Positions 17,123 through 26,306 are shown, counted from the stretch's first letter. The stretch is DNA of 64,000 nt from Halosimplex litoreum (GCF_016065055.1 NZ_CP065856.1:2045836-2109835); one strand, 5' to 3'. A program made the numbers and translations. The notes: generated by a model from the sequence alone, not told the origin.

Positions 17123-17704
17123 ATGACCGACCTCCATTCAGAACTGGCCGACGCCAGAAACGTCCTGTTGTGTGCGCCGTCGATGAGCGGCGGCGAGGCC
17201 GAGGCCTGTACGGACCTGCTGATCCCGTCGGACCCGGCGGGCGCGACCGCGCTGTGGGTGACCTTCCGCGGGGACGCGACCGACTGTGTCGACCAGTGGG
17301 TCGCCGAGACCGACGAGCGACCGGCCGAGGCGGCGGTCGTCGTCGTCGGCGAATCCCCGGGGAGCCGGCCCGACGGCGTCACCGTCGAACACGTCTCCTC
17401 GCCGAGTGACTTGACCGGACTGGGGATCACTATCGGCGAGTTACTCTCGGAGTGGGAGACGCCCCCGGTCGTCTGTTTCGACTCGCTGACGGCGATGCTC
17501 CAGTACGTCGACGTCGAGACGGCCTACGAGTTCCTCCACGCGATCACCGGCCAGCTGTACGCCGCCGACGCGCGGGCGCACTTCCACATCGATCCGACCG
17601 CCCACGACCGCACGACCGTCGACAGTATCACCTCGCTGTTCGACGCCGTCGTCGAATTCGGCGACGACGGTCTCGAAACCCGCAAACGACACCTCCTCCA
17701 GTAG
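17123..17704 (+). CDS. RecA/KaiC-like fold protein, degenerate ATPase
   Basis: A 193-residue protein with the strand order of RecA/KaiC-like ATPases: NVLLCAPSMSGGEAEAC where the P-loop would be, AAVVVVGES, VVCFDSLTAMLQYVD as the Walker B-like strand, and ITSLFDAVVEFGDDG near the end. The P-loop lacks the GKT/S lysine, so ATP binding is doubtful. Haloarchaea carry many such proteins beside regulators. It lies between mcm and a run of uncharacterised genes ending in a MinD-like ATPase. Confidence 0.65.
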   Translation: MTDLHSELADARNVLLCAPSMSGGEAEACTDLLIPSDPAGATALWVTFRGDATDCVDQWVAETDERPAEAAVVVVGESPGSRPDGVTVEHVSSPSDLTGLGITIGELLSEWETPPVVCFDSLTAMLQYVDVETAYEFLHAITGQLYAADARAHFHIDPTAHDRTTVDSITSLFDAVVEFGDDGLETRKRHLLQ

Positions 17705-17771
17705 GCGTCTGACACTCGTTCGTGATGTTCGTGCGATACATTTATGTCGGCTGGAGATACAATCGCCGCTC

Positions 17772-18110
17772 GTGTTGCTGGTGGTGACCTATTCGACGGC
17801 GGCGCGGGGGACGCTCCGGAATATCTGTCGGACTCACGAGGGGGTCGTCGTCCGGCGGTTCGGCCGGGTAGCGCTGCTGGTCGAGACGGAGTTCGCTGCG
17901 TTCCAGGCGCTGCGGCTCCGCGAGAAACACGGGGGGGACGTGCAGGTCGAGCGAACGCGGCCGTTCAACGAGTACGAAGCGGTCGACGACTCGATCAGAG
18001 AGGCCGCCGCGGCCTACGAGGCTCGCGAACGACCGGCGCTGCCCTACGCGACGTTCGCCGGCGAGCGCGACTACCCCGACCCCGAACGGATGCGCGACGC
18101 CGAGTTATGA
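17772..18110 (+). CDS. Conserved haloarchaeal protein (cluster gene 1)
   Basis: A 112-residue protein from a GTG start at 17772. It is a compact alpha/beta protein: LLVVTYSTAARGTLRNIC, then VVRRFGRVALLVETEFAAFQALRL, then a charged helix and a proline-rich tail. A TATA-like catttatg about 30 bp upstream supports the start. Its stop codon overlaps the next ATG by 4 bp (ATGA), so the two are translationally linked. No catalytic motif or known family is recognised. Confidence 0.7.
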   Translation: MLLVVTYSTAARGTLRNICRTHEGVVVRRFGRVALLVETEFAAFQALRLREKHGGDVQVERTRPFNEYEAVDDSIREAAAAYEARERPALPYATFAGERDYPDPERMRDAEL

Positions 18111-19000
18111 CCGAGCGGGACCGAATCGCGCTGGATCTCGCCGACGAGTCTTTGAGGGGCCGGGTCGTCGACCTGCGCGGCCGGGGGCTCGATCCGGTTC
18201 GGGTCGCCGCTGGGGTCCGTCGGACGCCTCCGACCGATGCCGGTGACGGGGTCGGGGAGGGCGGTTCGGACCGTGGACCGGTCGTCGACTGTCCGCGCCC
18301 GCGAGCGGTCCACGGATACGTCGGGTTCGTCCGTCCGTCGATGTCGATCCGGGTCCGGACCGCTCTGGCCGCCGCAGCGCGGTCGCGCGGTGGGGAGGCG
18401 CCACAGGACGAGGCGCTCGCCGACGTTCGCGACCAACTGGCCGACGTGACCGTCCCGGAACCGCCGGATCTCGCTGGCCCCAGGGAGCGGCTGGCCGGGA
18501 CCGACGACGCAGTCGACCGGATCCGCGAGCGGGTGGCGGCGCTTCGCGGGCGCGTACAGGCCGGTCGCGAGGCGGGCCGAGACGTGAGCGGTCTGGAGGC
18601 CGAGCTGGCCGAGGCGACCCGTGAACTCAGCGAGCGCGAGACCGAACGGGCCGCAGCGCGGGAAGCCGTCGAGCGCGCCGAGCGACTCGCTCGCGAGGGC
18701 CGTGACGCCCGCGAGCGACGCCGTCGCCTCGAAGACCGGCGGGCGAACCTCCAGCGGCGTGCCCGCGCGCATCTCGTCGACCGGGTCCGCGGGGAGTACG
18801 AGGACGCTCTCGTGGCGGTCCCCGGCGGCCCCGCCGAGGCCGAACGGCTTGACGACCCGTTCGCGGTCGAAGGGGTCACCGCGGCGCTGGCGGTGGGTCG
18901 GGTCGCCGAGTTCCGGGCGCCGGTCGTGCTGGCCTGCGACCGGTTCGCGAGTGCACAGGCGGCCGCCGAGTGGCTCGACGCGGCCGTGATCCGGGTCTGA
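18107..19000 (+). CDS. Coiled-coil protein (cluster gene 2)
   Basis: A 297-residue protein. Residues about 120-225 form a long charged coiled coil rich in Glu, Arg and Ala, including ELAEATRELSERETERAA. It is flanked by a short N-terminal domain (DLADESLRGRVVDLRGRGLDP) and a compact C-terminal domain (VTAALAVGRVAEFRAPVVLACDRF). It overlaps the gene before by 4 bp. The shape suggests a scaffold or a partner of the MinD-like ATPase two genes downstream, but that is inference from position. Confidence 0.7.
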   Translation: MTERDRIALDLADESLRGRVVDLRGRGLDPVRVAAGVRRTPPTDAGDGVGEGGSDRGPVVDCPRPRAVHGYVGFVRPSMSIRVRTALAAAARSRGGEAPQDEALADVRDQLADVTVPEPPDLAGPRERLAGTDDAVDRIRERVAALRGRVQAGREAGRDVSGLEAELAEATRELSERETERAAAREAVERAERLAREGRDARERRRRLEDRRANLQRRARAHLVDRVRGEYEDALVAVPGGPAEAERLDDPFAVEGVTAALAVGRVAEFRAPVVLACDRFASAQAAAEWLDAAVIRV

Positions 19001-19054
19001 CCGCCCTCCGGTGGCACACCGGTCGGTTCGGGAGCCGCGACCGACGGTCCGTGA

Positions 19055-19061
19055 CTTTATG
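19055..19061 (+). promoter_or_regulatory. TATA box that decides the 19086 start
   Basis: The box ctttatg lies about 28 bp before ATG 19086 and would give a leaderless transcript. It overlaps the alternative ATG at 19059, which argues against that upstream start. Confidence 0.5.
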
Positions 19062-19085
19062 ACCGAACGGGCGACCAGCGCCGCC

Positions 19086-19922
19086 ATGGTCACGCTCGAG
19101 TGGAGTTGCGAACGGAGCGACGGGGTGACGCTCGTCTCGCTCGTCGTCGCGGCCGCCCGTCCCTGTCGGGTGCGTGTCGAGAACCGCCTCGATGGCCCGG
19201 TGTGGCCGCCGCGGCGACGGGGACAGCCGGCGGCCGGCTGGGACGGCGACGCGTTCGTGGGGCGGGTCCCGGCCGACGGTCGACTCGCTGTCGGGTACGC
19301 GACGCCCGCCAAGCCCGCCGAGCCGCCAGCCGAGGTCGTCTCGACGGTCCCGGCCGCGGAAGTCGACGACGAGTCCGGTCCGGATGCGTCGGGGCCGGCG
19401 CCCGCGGTGGAGTCGACACCGGCCGGCGTCGTCCGCGATCTGGGCGACCCCGTCGTCCCGCGGGACAGCGTCCCGCTCCCCGAACCGAACGCCCCGACGG
19501 CGTCGCGGGCGGACGAAGGCGTGCGAACGGACGACGGTGCGCGGACGGCCGACGACGCGCCGGTGAGCGACGGCGTCCGATCGGCCGACGAACTGCAGCC
19601 GATCGACCGGGCCTCGGATCCGGAGCGGTTCGTCGTCCCGGGCGCCGTCCGTTCCTGGCTCCGTGACGTCGACGAACGGCTCGACGCGGCCCCCGACCGA
19701 GCGGGACGGTCGGGCGCCGGCGCGAACACCGGTGGGGGGCTCGGGGTGGCCGCCACGGCGGACCGGCGAGCGCTGCGGCGAGTCCGCGGCCGGATCGACG
19801 AGCTGCTCGCTCGCGCGGACGAGGGGGACAGTGACGACCTGGCGGTAGGTCGGACCGGTGAACGGGTCGGCGGGGGCGAGCACGCCGCTCGCGGGGCGCG
19901 GATCGACGGCGAGGGACCATGA
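19086..19922 (+). CDS. Beta-domain protein with acidic linker (cluster gene 3)
   Basis: A 278-residue protein from ATG 19086. The first 85 residues form a small beta-rich domain (VTLEWSCERSDGVTLVSLVV...CRVRVENRLDGPVWPP) that looks like an immunoglobulin-like or binding domain. Then comes a long disordered acidic and Pro/Ala-rich linker, and a C-terminal helical segment (DRRALRRVRGRIDELLARAD). The 3' end overlaps the MinD-like gene by 4 bp, which couples the two. No enzyme motif is visible; a role as an adaptor of the ATPase is possible. Confidence 0.65.
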   Translation: MVTLEWSCERSDGVTLVSLVVAAARPCRVRVENRLDGPVWPPRRRGQPAAGWDGDAFVGRVPADGRLAVGYATPAKPAEPPAEVVSTVPAAEVDDESGPDASGPAPAVESTPAGVVRDLGDPVVPRDSVPLPEPNAPTASRADEGVRTDDGARTADDAPVSDGVRSADELQPIDRASDPERFVVPGAVRSWLRDVDERLDAAPDRAGRSGAGANTGGGLGVAATADRRALRRVRGRIDELLARADEGDSDDLAVGRTGERVGGGEHAARGARIDGEGP

Positions 19923-20599
19923 TCCTCGCGGTCGTCGGCGGGAAGGGCGGTGTCGGCAAGTCGACGGTGGCGTACAACCTCGGGGCGGAGCTGGACGCGG
20001 TCGTCGTCGACGCGGATCTGGCGATGGCGGACCTGCCGACCGACCGGGGGCCGGACCTGCACGACGTGCTCGCCGGCCGGGCCGACGCGGTCGAGGCCGT
20101 CAGCGAGGGTGGACCTGTCGCCGTGCTGCCCTGCGGACGCTCGCTGGCCGGCGCACGGGCCTGCGAGCCGACGGCGCTGGTCGCGGCGGTCGAGGCGGTC
20201 CGCGACGAGTACGGCCGCGTCGTCGTCGACTGCCCGGCGGGGATGTGCGGCGACGTGGGACTGGGCCTGCTCGTCGCCGAGGCGTGTGTCCTCGTGACCC
20301 AGCCCGTGCCGTCGGCGCTGGGCGACGCGCTCCGGGCGCGCGCGCTCGCCCGAGAACTCGACGCGGGGCTGGCGGCCATCGTCCTCAACCGCGCGAGCGA
20401 GGCGTCGCCGACGGAGCTGGTAGCCCGGGAACTCGGCGGCCCCGTCGGGACGGTCCCCGAGTCGGCCGCGGTCGCCGACGCGCAGGCCGCCGGCGTCCCG
20501 GTGGCGGTCCACCGGCCGGACTCGCCGGCGGCCGCCGCCTTCGCGGGGCTCGCCGAGACCGTCGAGCGAGCGTGTCGGTCGCGCGGACGGGCCGTCTGA
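19919..20599 (+). CDS. MinD/ParA-like deviant Walker ATPase
   Basis: A 226-residue ATPase with the deviant Walker A GGKGGVGKST at residues 7-16, switch region DADLAMADL and Walker B-like VVVDCPAG. The family dimerises on ATP and positions or recruits other proteins, often on membranes or DNA. A C-terminal amphipathic helix of the MinD type is not obvious. Its 4-bp overlap with the preceding linker protein, and the run of co-directional genes behind mcm, suggest it works with those proteins. Confidence 0.85.
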   Translation: MILAVVGGKGGVGKSTVAYNLGAELDAVVVDADLAMADLPTDRGPDLHDVLAGRADAVEAVSEGGPVAVLPCGRSLAGARACEPTALVAAVEAVRDEYGRVVVDCPAGMCGDVGLGLLVAEACVLVTQPVPSALGDALRARALARELDAGLAAIVLNRASEASPTELVARELGGPVGTVPESAAVADAQAAGVPVAVHRPDSPAAAAFAGLAETVERACRSRGRAV

Positions 20600-20661
20600 G
20601 CCGGGCGAGAAACCGCGGGAGACGAGCGAGGAACGGACTGGATCCGGGCGGGTGCGACCGC

Positions 20662-20835
20662 TCAGTCGTCGTCGAACGCGTCGGCGCGTCGCTCGATCCG
20701 GTCGACGAACCCCTCGGGCAGCGACTGCACGTCGCCGACCTGCACCTGCCAGAGCGTGGCGTAGAGGCCGTCGCGGTCGAGCAGGTCCTCGTGGGCGCCC
20801 TGCTCGACGACTTCGCCGTCGTCGAGGACGAGGAC
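20662..20835 (-). pseudogene. Remnant of an ABC exporter ATPase, C-terminal end
   Basis: The minus strand encodes VLVLDDGEVVEQGAHEDLLD and then DGLYATLWQVQVGDVQSLPEG with a normal stop codon at 20662. This is the tail of a type-1 ABC exporter, just after the H-loop. Walker A, Walker B and all membrane helices are missing. The frame runs into the 3' end of tfb, 44 bp away. It is a truncated gene, not a short functional one. Confidence 0.75.
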
Positions 20836-20878
20836 CGGAGAGCTGCACAGGATGGGCCGGCCGGTCGCGGTCGGCCGC

Positions 20879-21745
20879 TCAGTTCTCGTCGGTCAGCGCC
20901 TGGTAGGTCGCCCGCAGCGTCACGGGCGTCACGTCGGCGGCGTCGGCGGCTTCGGCCTGGGTGAGCGGATAGGCGCGTTCGTCGGCGGCGGTGTAGAGGC
21001 AGCCGGCGGCGACGCCGGCGGGGTTGCGGCCGTCGACGTGGTTCAGGTCACGGGCGCGTTCGACCAGTTCCCGGGCACGTCCCTCCAGGTCCTGCGGGAG
21101 GTCCAGATCGCTGGCGAACCGCGCGAGGTACTCGGCGGGGTCGATCGGCCCGGTCGGGAGGCCAAGTTCGCGATTGAGGGCGTCGTAGGCGGCGGAGAGT
21201 TCGGCCTTCGACGCGCGGGCGTCGGCGACCACCTCGTCGACGGTACGGGAGACCTCGGCGGTGCGGCAGGTGGCGTAGACGGTCGCTGCGGCGAACCCCT
21301 CCAGCGAGCGCCCGCGCAGCAGGTCCTCGTCCTGGGCGGACTCGAAGAGGACACAGGCTCGGTCGCGGATGTGGTCCGACAGCCCGAGCGAACTGACGAG
21401 TCGTCGGATCTCCGTGAAGCCGTACACCTGATTGCGCTCGGCCTTCGATCCGATCTTCGTGCGGTTGTGCTGACGACGCAGCCGCGCCATCCGTCGGCGC
21501 TTGCGGCCTTTGAGACGGGTCGAGCGGCCGATCTCCGTCGAGAGTCCCCGGTCGTGGCGCGAACGGGTCAGCGGTGCCCCCGTGCGCTCGCGGTTGGTAT
21601 CGTCGTCTTCGAACGAGCGCCACTCGGGGCCGTGGTCGATGTTGTCTTCGGCGACCACGAGGCCACAGCTCGTACAGACCGTCTCGCTGTCGTCGCTTCG
21701 AAGGCGTCCCTCGCACTCGGGGCACGCAGTCACTGTCGTGCTCAT
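20879..21745 (-). CDS. tfb: Transcription initiation factor TFB
   Basis: 288 residues. An N-terminal zinc ribbon (CPEC...CTSCG, residues 9-29), a B-finger/linker region (GPEWRSFEDDD...GAPLTRSRHDRGLSTEIG) and two cyclin-like repeats of about 90 residues are visible. TFB binds TBP-DNA and recruits RNA polymerase. Haloarchaea carry several TFBs with different promoter preferences; this one is fairly short and its linker is more charged than in the main copies, so it may be a specialised paralogue. A TATA box (21771-21778) gives a leaderless start. Confidence 0.95.
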   Translation of the reverse strand: MSTTVTACPECEGRLRSDDSETVCTSCGLVVAEDNIDHGPEWRSFEDDDTNRERTGAPLTRSRHDRGLSTEIGRSTRLKGRKRRRMARLRRQHNRTKIGSKAERNQVYGFTEIRRLVSSLGLSDHIRDRACVLFESAQDEDLLRGRSLEGFAAATVYATCRTAEVSRTVDEVVADARASKAELSAAYDALNRELGLPTGPIDPAEYLARFASDLDLPQDLEGRARELVERARDLNHVDGRNPAGVAAGCLYTAADERAYPLTQAEAADAADVTPVTLRATYQALTDEN

Positions 21746-21770
21746 ACACGACGCTTCGCCCGCGAGGGGG

Positions 21771-21778
21771 TTAATAAA
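21771..21778 (-). promoter_or_regulatory. TATA box for tfb
   Basis: On the minus strand the box reads tttattaa and is centred about 29 bp before the tfb ATG. Confidence 0.65.
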
Positions 21779-21891
21779 CGGTGCGGTGGCCCCCCGTTTC
21801 GGGCCGTGAGTCGGTGGATCCACCCACCGGTTACCGGTAGGTGGCCGGGGCACGATCGGTTCGTCAGAAGGGGACCGGCGACGCCGAGGGC

Positions 21892-22293
21892 CTACTGCTC
21901 GTCGAGCCACTCGCGGGCTTCGTCCGTGCTGCCGGCCATCACGAACGTGTAGTCGAGGTGTTGGGTCTGGTCGACGAATTCCTCCATCTCCATCTCCGAG
22001 ATGACGCTGTCGCCGGTGACCGAGACGCTGTAGTCGATGCCAGCCTCGATGGTCTGGGGGATCCACTCCTCCTCAAGCCACTCCTTGTCCGCGTCGTCGT
22101 GAGCCTGGATCCCGCTCGTATCGACGAGCAGTTTCGACTTGTCGTTGCGCTCGATGACGTCCAGCAGTTCGTGACAGCCGTCGCGGAACTCCTGGCCCGC
22201 TGCGAACGCGTCCCAGGTGTGGAGTATCGCGTCGATGTCCTCGTCGATCTCGATCGTGTACTTCTCCGTGTCCGCTGCGACCTGGCGCGGCAT
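21892..22293 (-). CDS. STAS/SpoIIAA-like protein
   Basis: A 133-residue acidic protein. After an N-terminal strand (KYTIEIDEDIDAILHTW) comes a helix-strand unit RDGCHELLDVIERNDKSKLLVDTSGI, the typical centre of the SpoIIAA-like/STAS-related fold, and a C-terminal TFVMAGSTDEAREWL. These proteins usually act as protein-protein switches or lipid-binding modules. No partner kinase is adjacent. The ATG at 22293 is the only start that keeps the whole domain. Confidence 0.6.
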   Translation of the reverse strand: MPRQVAADTEKYTIEIDEDIDAILHTWDAFAAGQEFRDGCHELLDVIERNDKSKLLVDTSGIQAHDDADKEWLEEEWIPQTIEAGIDYSVSVTGDSVISEMEMEEFVDQTQHLDYTFVMAGSTDEAREWLDEQ

Positions 22294-22358
22294 AGTACAT
22301 CAACTTCGATCCCGTGTATTCAATCCATCTCTCGCAGTATCAGATTCGATAAAACGAG

Positions 22359-22391
22359 CCGTTCAGACGCTGATGTATCTGATCTGAACGG
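22359..22391. terminator. Inverted repeat between STAS-like and oxidoreductase genes
   Basis: CCGTTCAG (22359-22366) pairs with CTGAACGG (22384-22391) around a 17-nt loop in an AT-richer spacer. It lies 3' of the oxidoreductase gene and 5' of the STAS-like gene, both on the minus strand, so it may end the first transcript or regulate the second. Confidence 0.35.
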
Positions 22392-22449
22392 ACGCGCGTA
22401 GATGATATTTGACTGTACGATCGCGAGATACGGTCCCGGGCGGGCGCTG

Positions 22450-23490
22450 TCAGTCCGCTCGGACCTCGTCGAGGGCGATCCGTTCGCCGGTCTCGGCCGA
22501 GCGGTAGGCGGCGAGGACGATGTCGACGGCCGCGCGGGCCTCGCGAGCGGGCGCTTCGGGGTCACGGCCGTCGCGGACGGCGTTCACGAAGTCCCGGACG
22601 ACCCCCTCGTGGCCGTCGCCCGCCGGATGTGCGGCGCGCTCGACCGCCGGCGCTCGCGATTGGGTCTCGGCGCTCCACAGCGTCTCCTCGCCGGTACCGA
22701 CGCGGACCTCGATCCCGTCGTCGCCGAGCGCGAGCGACCCCTCGGTGCCGTTGATCTCCGTGCGGTCGGTGCCGCCCTTGGTCGCCATCGTGACGGCGAC
22801 GGTCCCGACGGCGCCGTTCTCGAAGCGCAGCACCATCGCGCCGGTGTCCTCGCACTCCAGTTCGCGGGCCAGCGCGTCCGCCTCGGCCTGCACCGATTCG
22901 ACGCCGCCCATCACCCACTGGAGGGCGTCCAGCGAGTGGATCCCCTGGTTCATGAACGCGCCGCCGTCCATCTCGCGGGTGCCGCGCCAGCCCGCCGAAT
23001 CGTAGTACGCCTGCGGCCGGAACCACTTGAGGTGGGTGTCGGCCAGCACCGGCTGGCCGATCTCCCCCTCCTCGACCGCCTGTTTCGCCCGACGGACCGC
23101 GGGGTCGAACCGCCGCTGGAAGACGCCCGCCAGCGTCACGCCCGCTTCCTCACAGGCCTCGACCATTCGGTCGACCCGCTCGGCGGTCACGTCCAGGGGC
23201 TTCTCGCAGAGGACGTTCGCGCCCGCCGCGGCGAGGTCGGTCGTCACGTCGGCGTGGGTCCCGCTCGGCGTACAGACGCTCGCGGCGTCGACGGCTCCCT
23301 CGGCGACCATCGCCGCCGGGTCCGCGAACGTCTCGGCCACGCCGTGGTCGTCGGCGAACGTCTCGGCCGCGTCGGCGTCGAGATCGGCGCAGGCGACTAG
23401 CTCGACGCCGTCGACCGCCGCGACCGCTTCGGCGTGGGTGTTCCCGATACCGGCACAGCCGACGATCCCGTAGCGGAGCGTCTCTGTCAT
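22450..23490 (-). CDS. Gfo/Idh/MocA family oxidoreductase
   Basis: 346 residues. The N-terminal Rossmann domain starts LRYGIVGCAGIGNTHAEAV, and the family motif LCEKPLDVTAE gives the catalytic lysine of the EKP triad near residue 95. The C-terminal alpha/beta domain has DGGAFMNQGIHSLDALQW with the usual histidine. These enzymes reduce or oxidise sugars and inositols with NAD(P). The substrate is not evident. A second member of the family is at 33882 in this window; the two are only distantly similar. Confidence 0.9.
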   Translation of the reverse strand: MTETLRYGIVGCAGIGNTHAEAVAAVDGVELVACADLDADAAETFADDHGVAETFADPAAMVAEGAVDAASVCTPSGTHADVTTDLAAAGANVLCEKPLDVTAERVDRMVEACEEAGVTLAGVFQRRFDPAVRRAKQAVEEGEIGQPVLADTHLKWFRPQAYYDSAGWRGTREMDGGAFMNQGIHSLDALQWVMGGVESVQAEADALARELECEDTGAMVLRFENGAVGTVAVTMATKGGTDRTEINGTEGSLALGDDGIEVRVGTGEETLWSAETQSRAPAVERAAHPAGDGHEGVVRDFVNAVRDGRDPEAPAREARAAVDIVLAAYRSAETGERIALDEVRAD

Positions 23491-23624
23491 GGACTCTCTG
23501 GGCGCGGCCACCCGTAAGTATCCCCCGTCGCCGGAGAGTCGTGCTTCGGCTTCGCTCGACCGTCCGGACGAGTGTCGTGTCCGTTCCCCAACTATTAACT
23601 CGGGGACGGGCGAAGCCGCTGGCA

Positions 23625-24131
23625 ATGGGGCTGTCGGACATCGCCGCGGGGATCGAGGTGGTCGACGAGCAGCGCGACGGCGGCGTCGCTACCGTCGACC
23701 GCACCGACGACCCGCTGGCCGACCGACTGGCGCCGTTCGCCGAGGCGCTGCCCTGTTCGCCCGCCGAGGCGGCAGCGCTCGTCGACGCCTACGCCGCCGG
23801 CAAGCACGTCGGCGCCGCCGCCCGCGTCGCCGACATCCCGCCGACCGACGGCGCGAAGACGCTGCACCTGTTCGGCGAGCACGTCTCCCCCGTCGGCCCG
23901 ATGGGTCGGGAGGTCGTCGCCGACTGGCTGGCCGGCGAACTCTCCCGTACCGAGGCCGTCGAACTCGCCGCCGTCTCCGATCGGGAGTTCGCCCTCGCCG
24001 CCTTCGTCGAGACCCACGACCCCATCGACGGCGCGATGGAAGCCGTCGAAGGGGCGCTGTCGGTCGACGATGTCGACAAACGCGAGGCGCTGGGCGAGAC
24101 GATGGACGGCCCCGGCGAGCTGGAGTTTTAA
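23625..24131 (+). CDS. Conserved haloarchaeal helical protein
   Basis: A 168-residue acidic protein beginning MGLSDIAAGIEVVDEQRDGG. Most of it is helical (SPAEAAALVDAYAAGKHVGAAARVADI, then VVADWLAGELSRTEAVELA), and the middle resembles a helix-turn-helix-like bundle. No catalytic residues are seen. A TATA-like ctattaac about 30 bp upstream supports a leaderless start at 23625. It is divergent from the oxidoreductase gene. I do not recognise the function. Confidence 0.65.
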   Translation: MGLSDIAAGIEVVDEQRDGGVATVDRTDDPLADRLAPFAEALPCSPAEAAALVDAYAAGKHVGAAARVADIPPTDGAKTLHLFGEHVSPVGPMGREVVADWLAGELSRTEAVELAAVSDREFALAAFVETHDPIDGAMEAVEGALSVDDVDKREALGETMDGPGELEF

Positions 24132-24192
24132 GCGAACCCGTTCGGCTGCGGAGCGGCGGCGCTCGACACGAAACAGGGGGGTACGCCGCAAG

Positions 24193-25569
24193 TTAGTCGA
24201 CGCGAATACCGGAGACGGCGTCGTGGAGGCGGTCGGCGAGGTCGGCGGCGCGGTCGGCCGAGCGGGCCTCGGCGTAGACGCGGACGACGGGTTCGGTGCC
24301 GGAGGGTCGGGCGAGCGCCCAGCCGTCGCCGTAGTCGAGGCGGTAGCCGTCGGTGGTGTCGAGGTCGGCGGCCGACTCCTCGGCGGCGCGCTCGATGGCG
24401 TCGAGCATGGCCTCGCGCTGGCGCTCGCTGTCGTAGGCCACGTCCCGGCGGACGTTCACGTAATCGTCGTAGCGGGCGGCGAGTTCGCTCGCCGGCTCGC
24501 CGCGGCGGGCCAGCAGTTCGCAGAACCGGGCGGCGGTGTAGGCGCCGTCGCGGGCGATCCGGTAGTCCGGGAAGAGGACGCCGCCGTTGCCTTCGCCGGC
24601 GACGGGGACCGACTCGCCGGTCGCCAGCAGGTCGCGGATGCGCGAGACGATGTACGTCGACCCGATGGGCGTCAGCGACAGTTCTGCGTCGGCCGCCGTG
24701 ACCACGTCGACGAGTCGCTGTGAGGCGTTGACGGCGGAGACGACGGTGTCGTTCTCTCCGATGGCGTCGGCGGCCAGCGCGGCCAGCGCGGCGCCGCCCT
24801 CGACGTGGTCGCCCCGTTCGTCGACGAAGATGGCGCGGTCGGCGTCGCCGTCGTGGGCCACCCCCAGGTCGGCGCCCGTGGCGCGGACGAACCGACGGAG
24901 GTCGCCGAGGTTGCCCTCGACGGGTTCGGGGTCGCGCCCGGGGAAGTGGCCGTCCGGCTGGGCGTGGATCGTCTTGACGCGACAGCCCAGCCGGCGGAAG
25001 AAGTCGGGGCTGGTGACCGCGCCGGCGCCGTGGCCGGGGTCGACGGCGACGGTCAGGCCGGCGTCGGCGACGGCCTCGCGGTCGACGGCGGCCAGCAGCT
25101 CGTCCACGTATGCGCGACCGGCGCCGTCGACGCGGCGGCCGGTCCCGGTCTCGTCCCAGCCGACGCGGTGAGGCGCCTCGTCGAGCAACCGGGACTCGAT
25201 GGCTTCGAGGCGTTCGCGCGGGAGCTCGACGCCGTCGGCGCCGACGAGCTTGATGCCGTTGTACTCGGGGGGGTTGTGCGAGGCGGTGACCATCAGACCG
25301 GGAACGGCCTCCCGTTCGGCGTAGGCCTGGAGGCCGGGCGTGGGGACGATCCCGAGGCGGTCGACGGAGACGCCGACGCTGGCGAGGCCGCTGGCGACGG
25401 AGTCGACGAGCATCGGGCCGGTTCTGCGGGTATCCCGCCCGACGGCCACGCGGTCGACGCTGCCCGCCGCCCAGACGGTTCCCGCGGCGGCCGCGACGTC
25501 CGTGGCGTCGCCTGGCGTGAGGTCGTCGTTGACCACGCCGCGCACGCCACTGGACCCGAAGACCCTCAT
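24193..25569 (-). CDS. glmM: Phosphohexomutase (phosphoglucosamine mutase GlmM-like)
   Basis: 458 residues. The phosphoserine loop [11 protein letters not shown] is near residue 95, the metal loop DGDADR near 240, the sugar-binding loop GEGNGG near 335, and the phosphate-binding loop RPSGTEP near 425. It interconverts sugar 1- and 6-phosphates, and the beginning [11 protein letters not shown] is typical of archaeal GlmM-type enzymes that make UDP-GlcNAc precursors; phosphomannomutase activity is also possible. Its 5' end is divergent from pyrE over 161 bp. Confidence 0.88.
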   Translation of the reverse strand: MRVFGSSGVRGVVNDDLTPGDATDVAAAAGTVWAAGSVDRVAVGRDTRRTGPMLVDSVASGLASVGVSVDRLGIVPTPGLQAYAEREAVPGLMVTASHNPPEYNGIKLVGADGVELPRERLEAIESRLLDEAPHRVGWDETGTGRRVDGAGRAYVDELLAAVDREAVADAGLTVAVDPGHGAGAVTSPDFFRRLGCRVKTIHAQPDGHFPGRDPEPVEGNLGDLRRFVRATGADLGVAHDGDADRAIFVDERGDHVEGGAALAALAADAIGENDTVVSAVNASQRLVDVVTAADAELSLTPIGSTYIVSRIRDLLATGESVPVAGEGNGGVLFPDYRIARDGAYTAARFCELLARRGEPASELAARYDDYVNVRRDVAYDSERQREAMLDAIERAAEESAADLDTTDGYRLDYGDGWALARPSGTEPVVRVYAEARSADRAADLADRLHDAVSGIRVD

Positions 25570-25730
25570 TGGGGGCTAGTCGGCGGTCAGGCCGCATAGT
25601 GGTTCCGGAGCGCGATGGTGCCCGTTCGGCCCCGCGGGCCGAGCGGCTCGCGAGCGGAGAGAGTCGCCCCGACCCCCCACTGCCGGCGCGTATCGAACCG
25701 GATAAACGGCGTGGTACCGACCGTGCGGGT

Positions 25731-26288
25731 ATGGACACCCAGGGACTCATCGACGCGCTCCGGGCGGCCGACGCCGTCAAGTTCGGCGAGTTCGAGCTCT
25801 CACACGGCGGCACCTCGAACTACTACGTCGACAAGTACCTCTTCGAGACCGACCCCGATTGCCTCGAACGCATCGGCGAGGCGTTCGCCGACCACCTCGC
25901 ACGGACGACCGACGGCGAGACGAAACTCGCCGGCGTCGCGCTGGGCGCCGTCCCGCTGGTCGCCGTCACGAGCGTCGCGTCGGAGACTCCTTACGTCATC
26001 GTCCGCAAACAACAGAAAGAGTACGGCACGGCGAACCTCGTCGAGGGCGACCTCGCCGACGGCGAGGAGGTCGTCGTGCTCGAAGACATCGCGACGACCG
26101 GCCAGAGCGCGATCGACGCCGCCGAGGCGCTGCGGGAGGCCGGCGCCGTCGTGGACCGAGTGGTCGTCGTCGTCGACCGCCAGGAGGGCGCCGCCGAGAA
26201 CCTCGCCGACCACGACCTCGAACTCCAGTCGCTCGTGACGGCCTCGGACCTGCTCGACGACGCCCCCGAGGACGTCGACGCCGCCTGA
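25731..26288 (+). CDS. pyrE: Orotate phosphoribosyltransferase
   Basis: 185 residues. PyrE forms orotidine 5'-phosphate from orotate and PRPP in pyrimidine synthesis. The PRPP-binding motif [14 protein letters not shown] is at about residues 114-127, and the [15 protein letters not shown] loop near 86-100 carries the conserved lysines. The beginning [19 protein letters not shown] is typical of the family. A TATA-like ggataaac about 28 bp before the ATG gives a leaderless transcript. Length is normal. Confidence 0.95.
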   Translation: MDTQGLIDALRAADAVKFGEFELSHGGTSNYYVDKYLFETDPDCLERIGEAFADHLARTTDGETKLAGVALGAVPLVAVTSVASETPYVIVRKQQKEYGTANLVEGDLADGEEVVVLEDIATTGQSAIDAAEALREAGAVVDRVVVVVDRQEGAAENLADHDLELQSLVTASDLLDDAPEDVDAA

Positions 26289-26306
26289 GACCTGAGTCGA
26301 GGACGC

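Noticed and set aside
18071-20848. A 925-codon open frame on the minus strand opposite the MinD-like cluster
   Set aside because: It is rich in Arg, Pro, Ser and Thr and overlaps five well-supported plus-strand genes. Such antisense frames arise in high-GC DNA because stop codons are rare.
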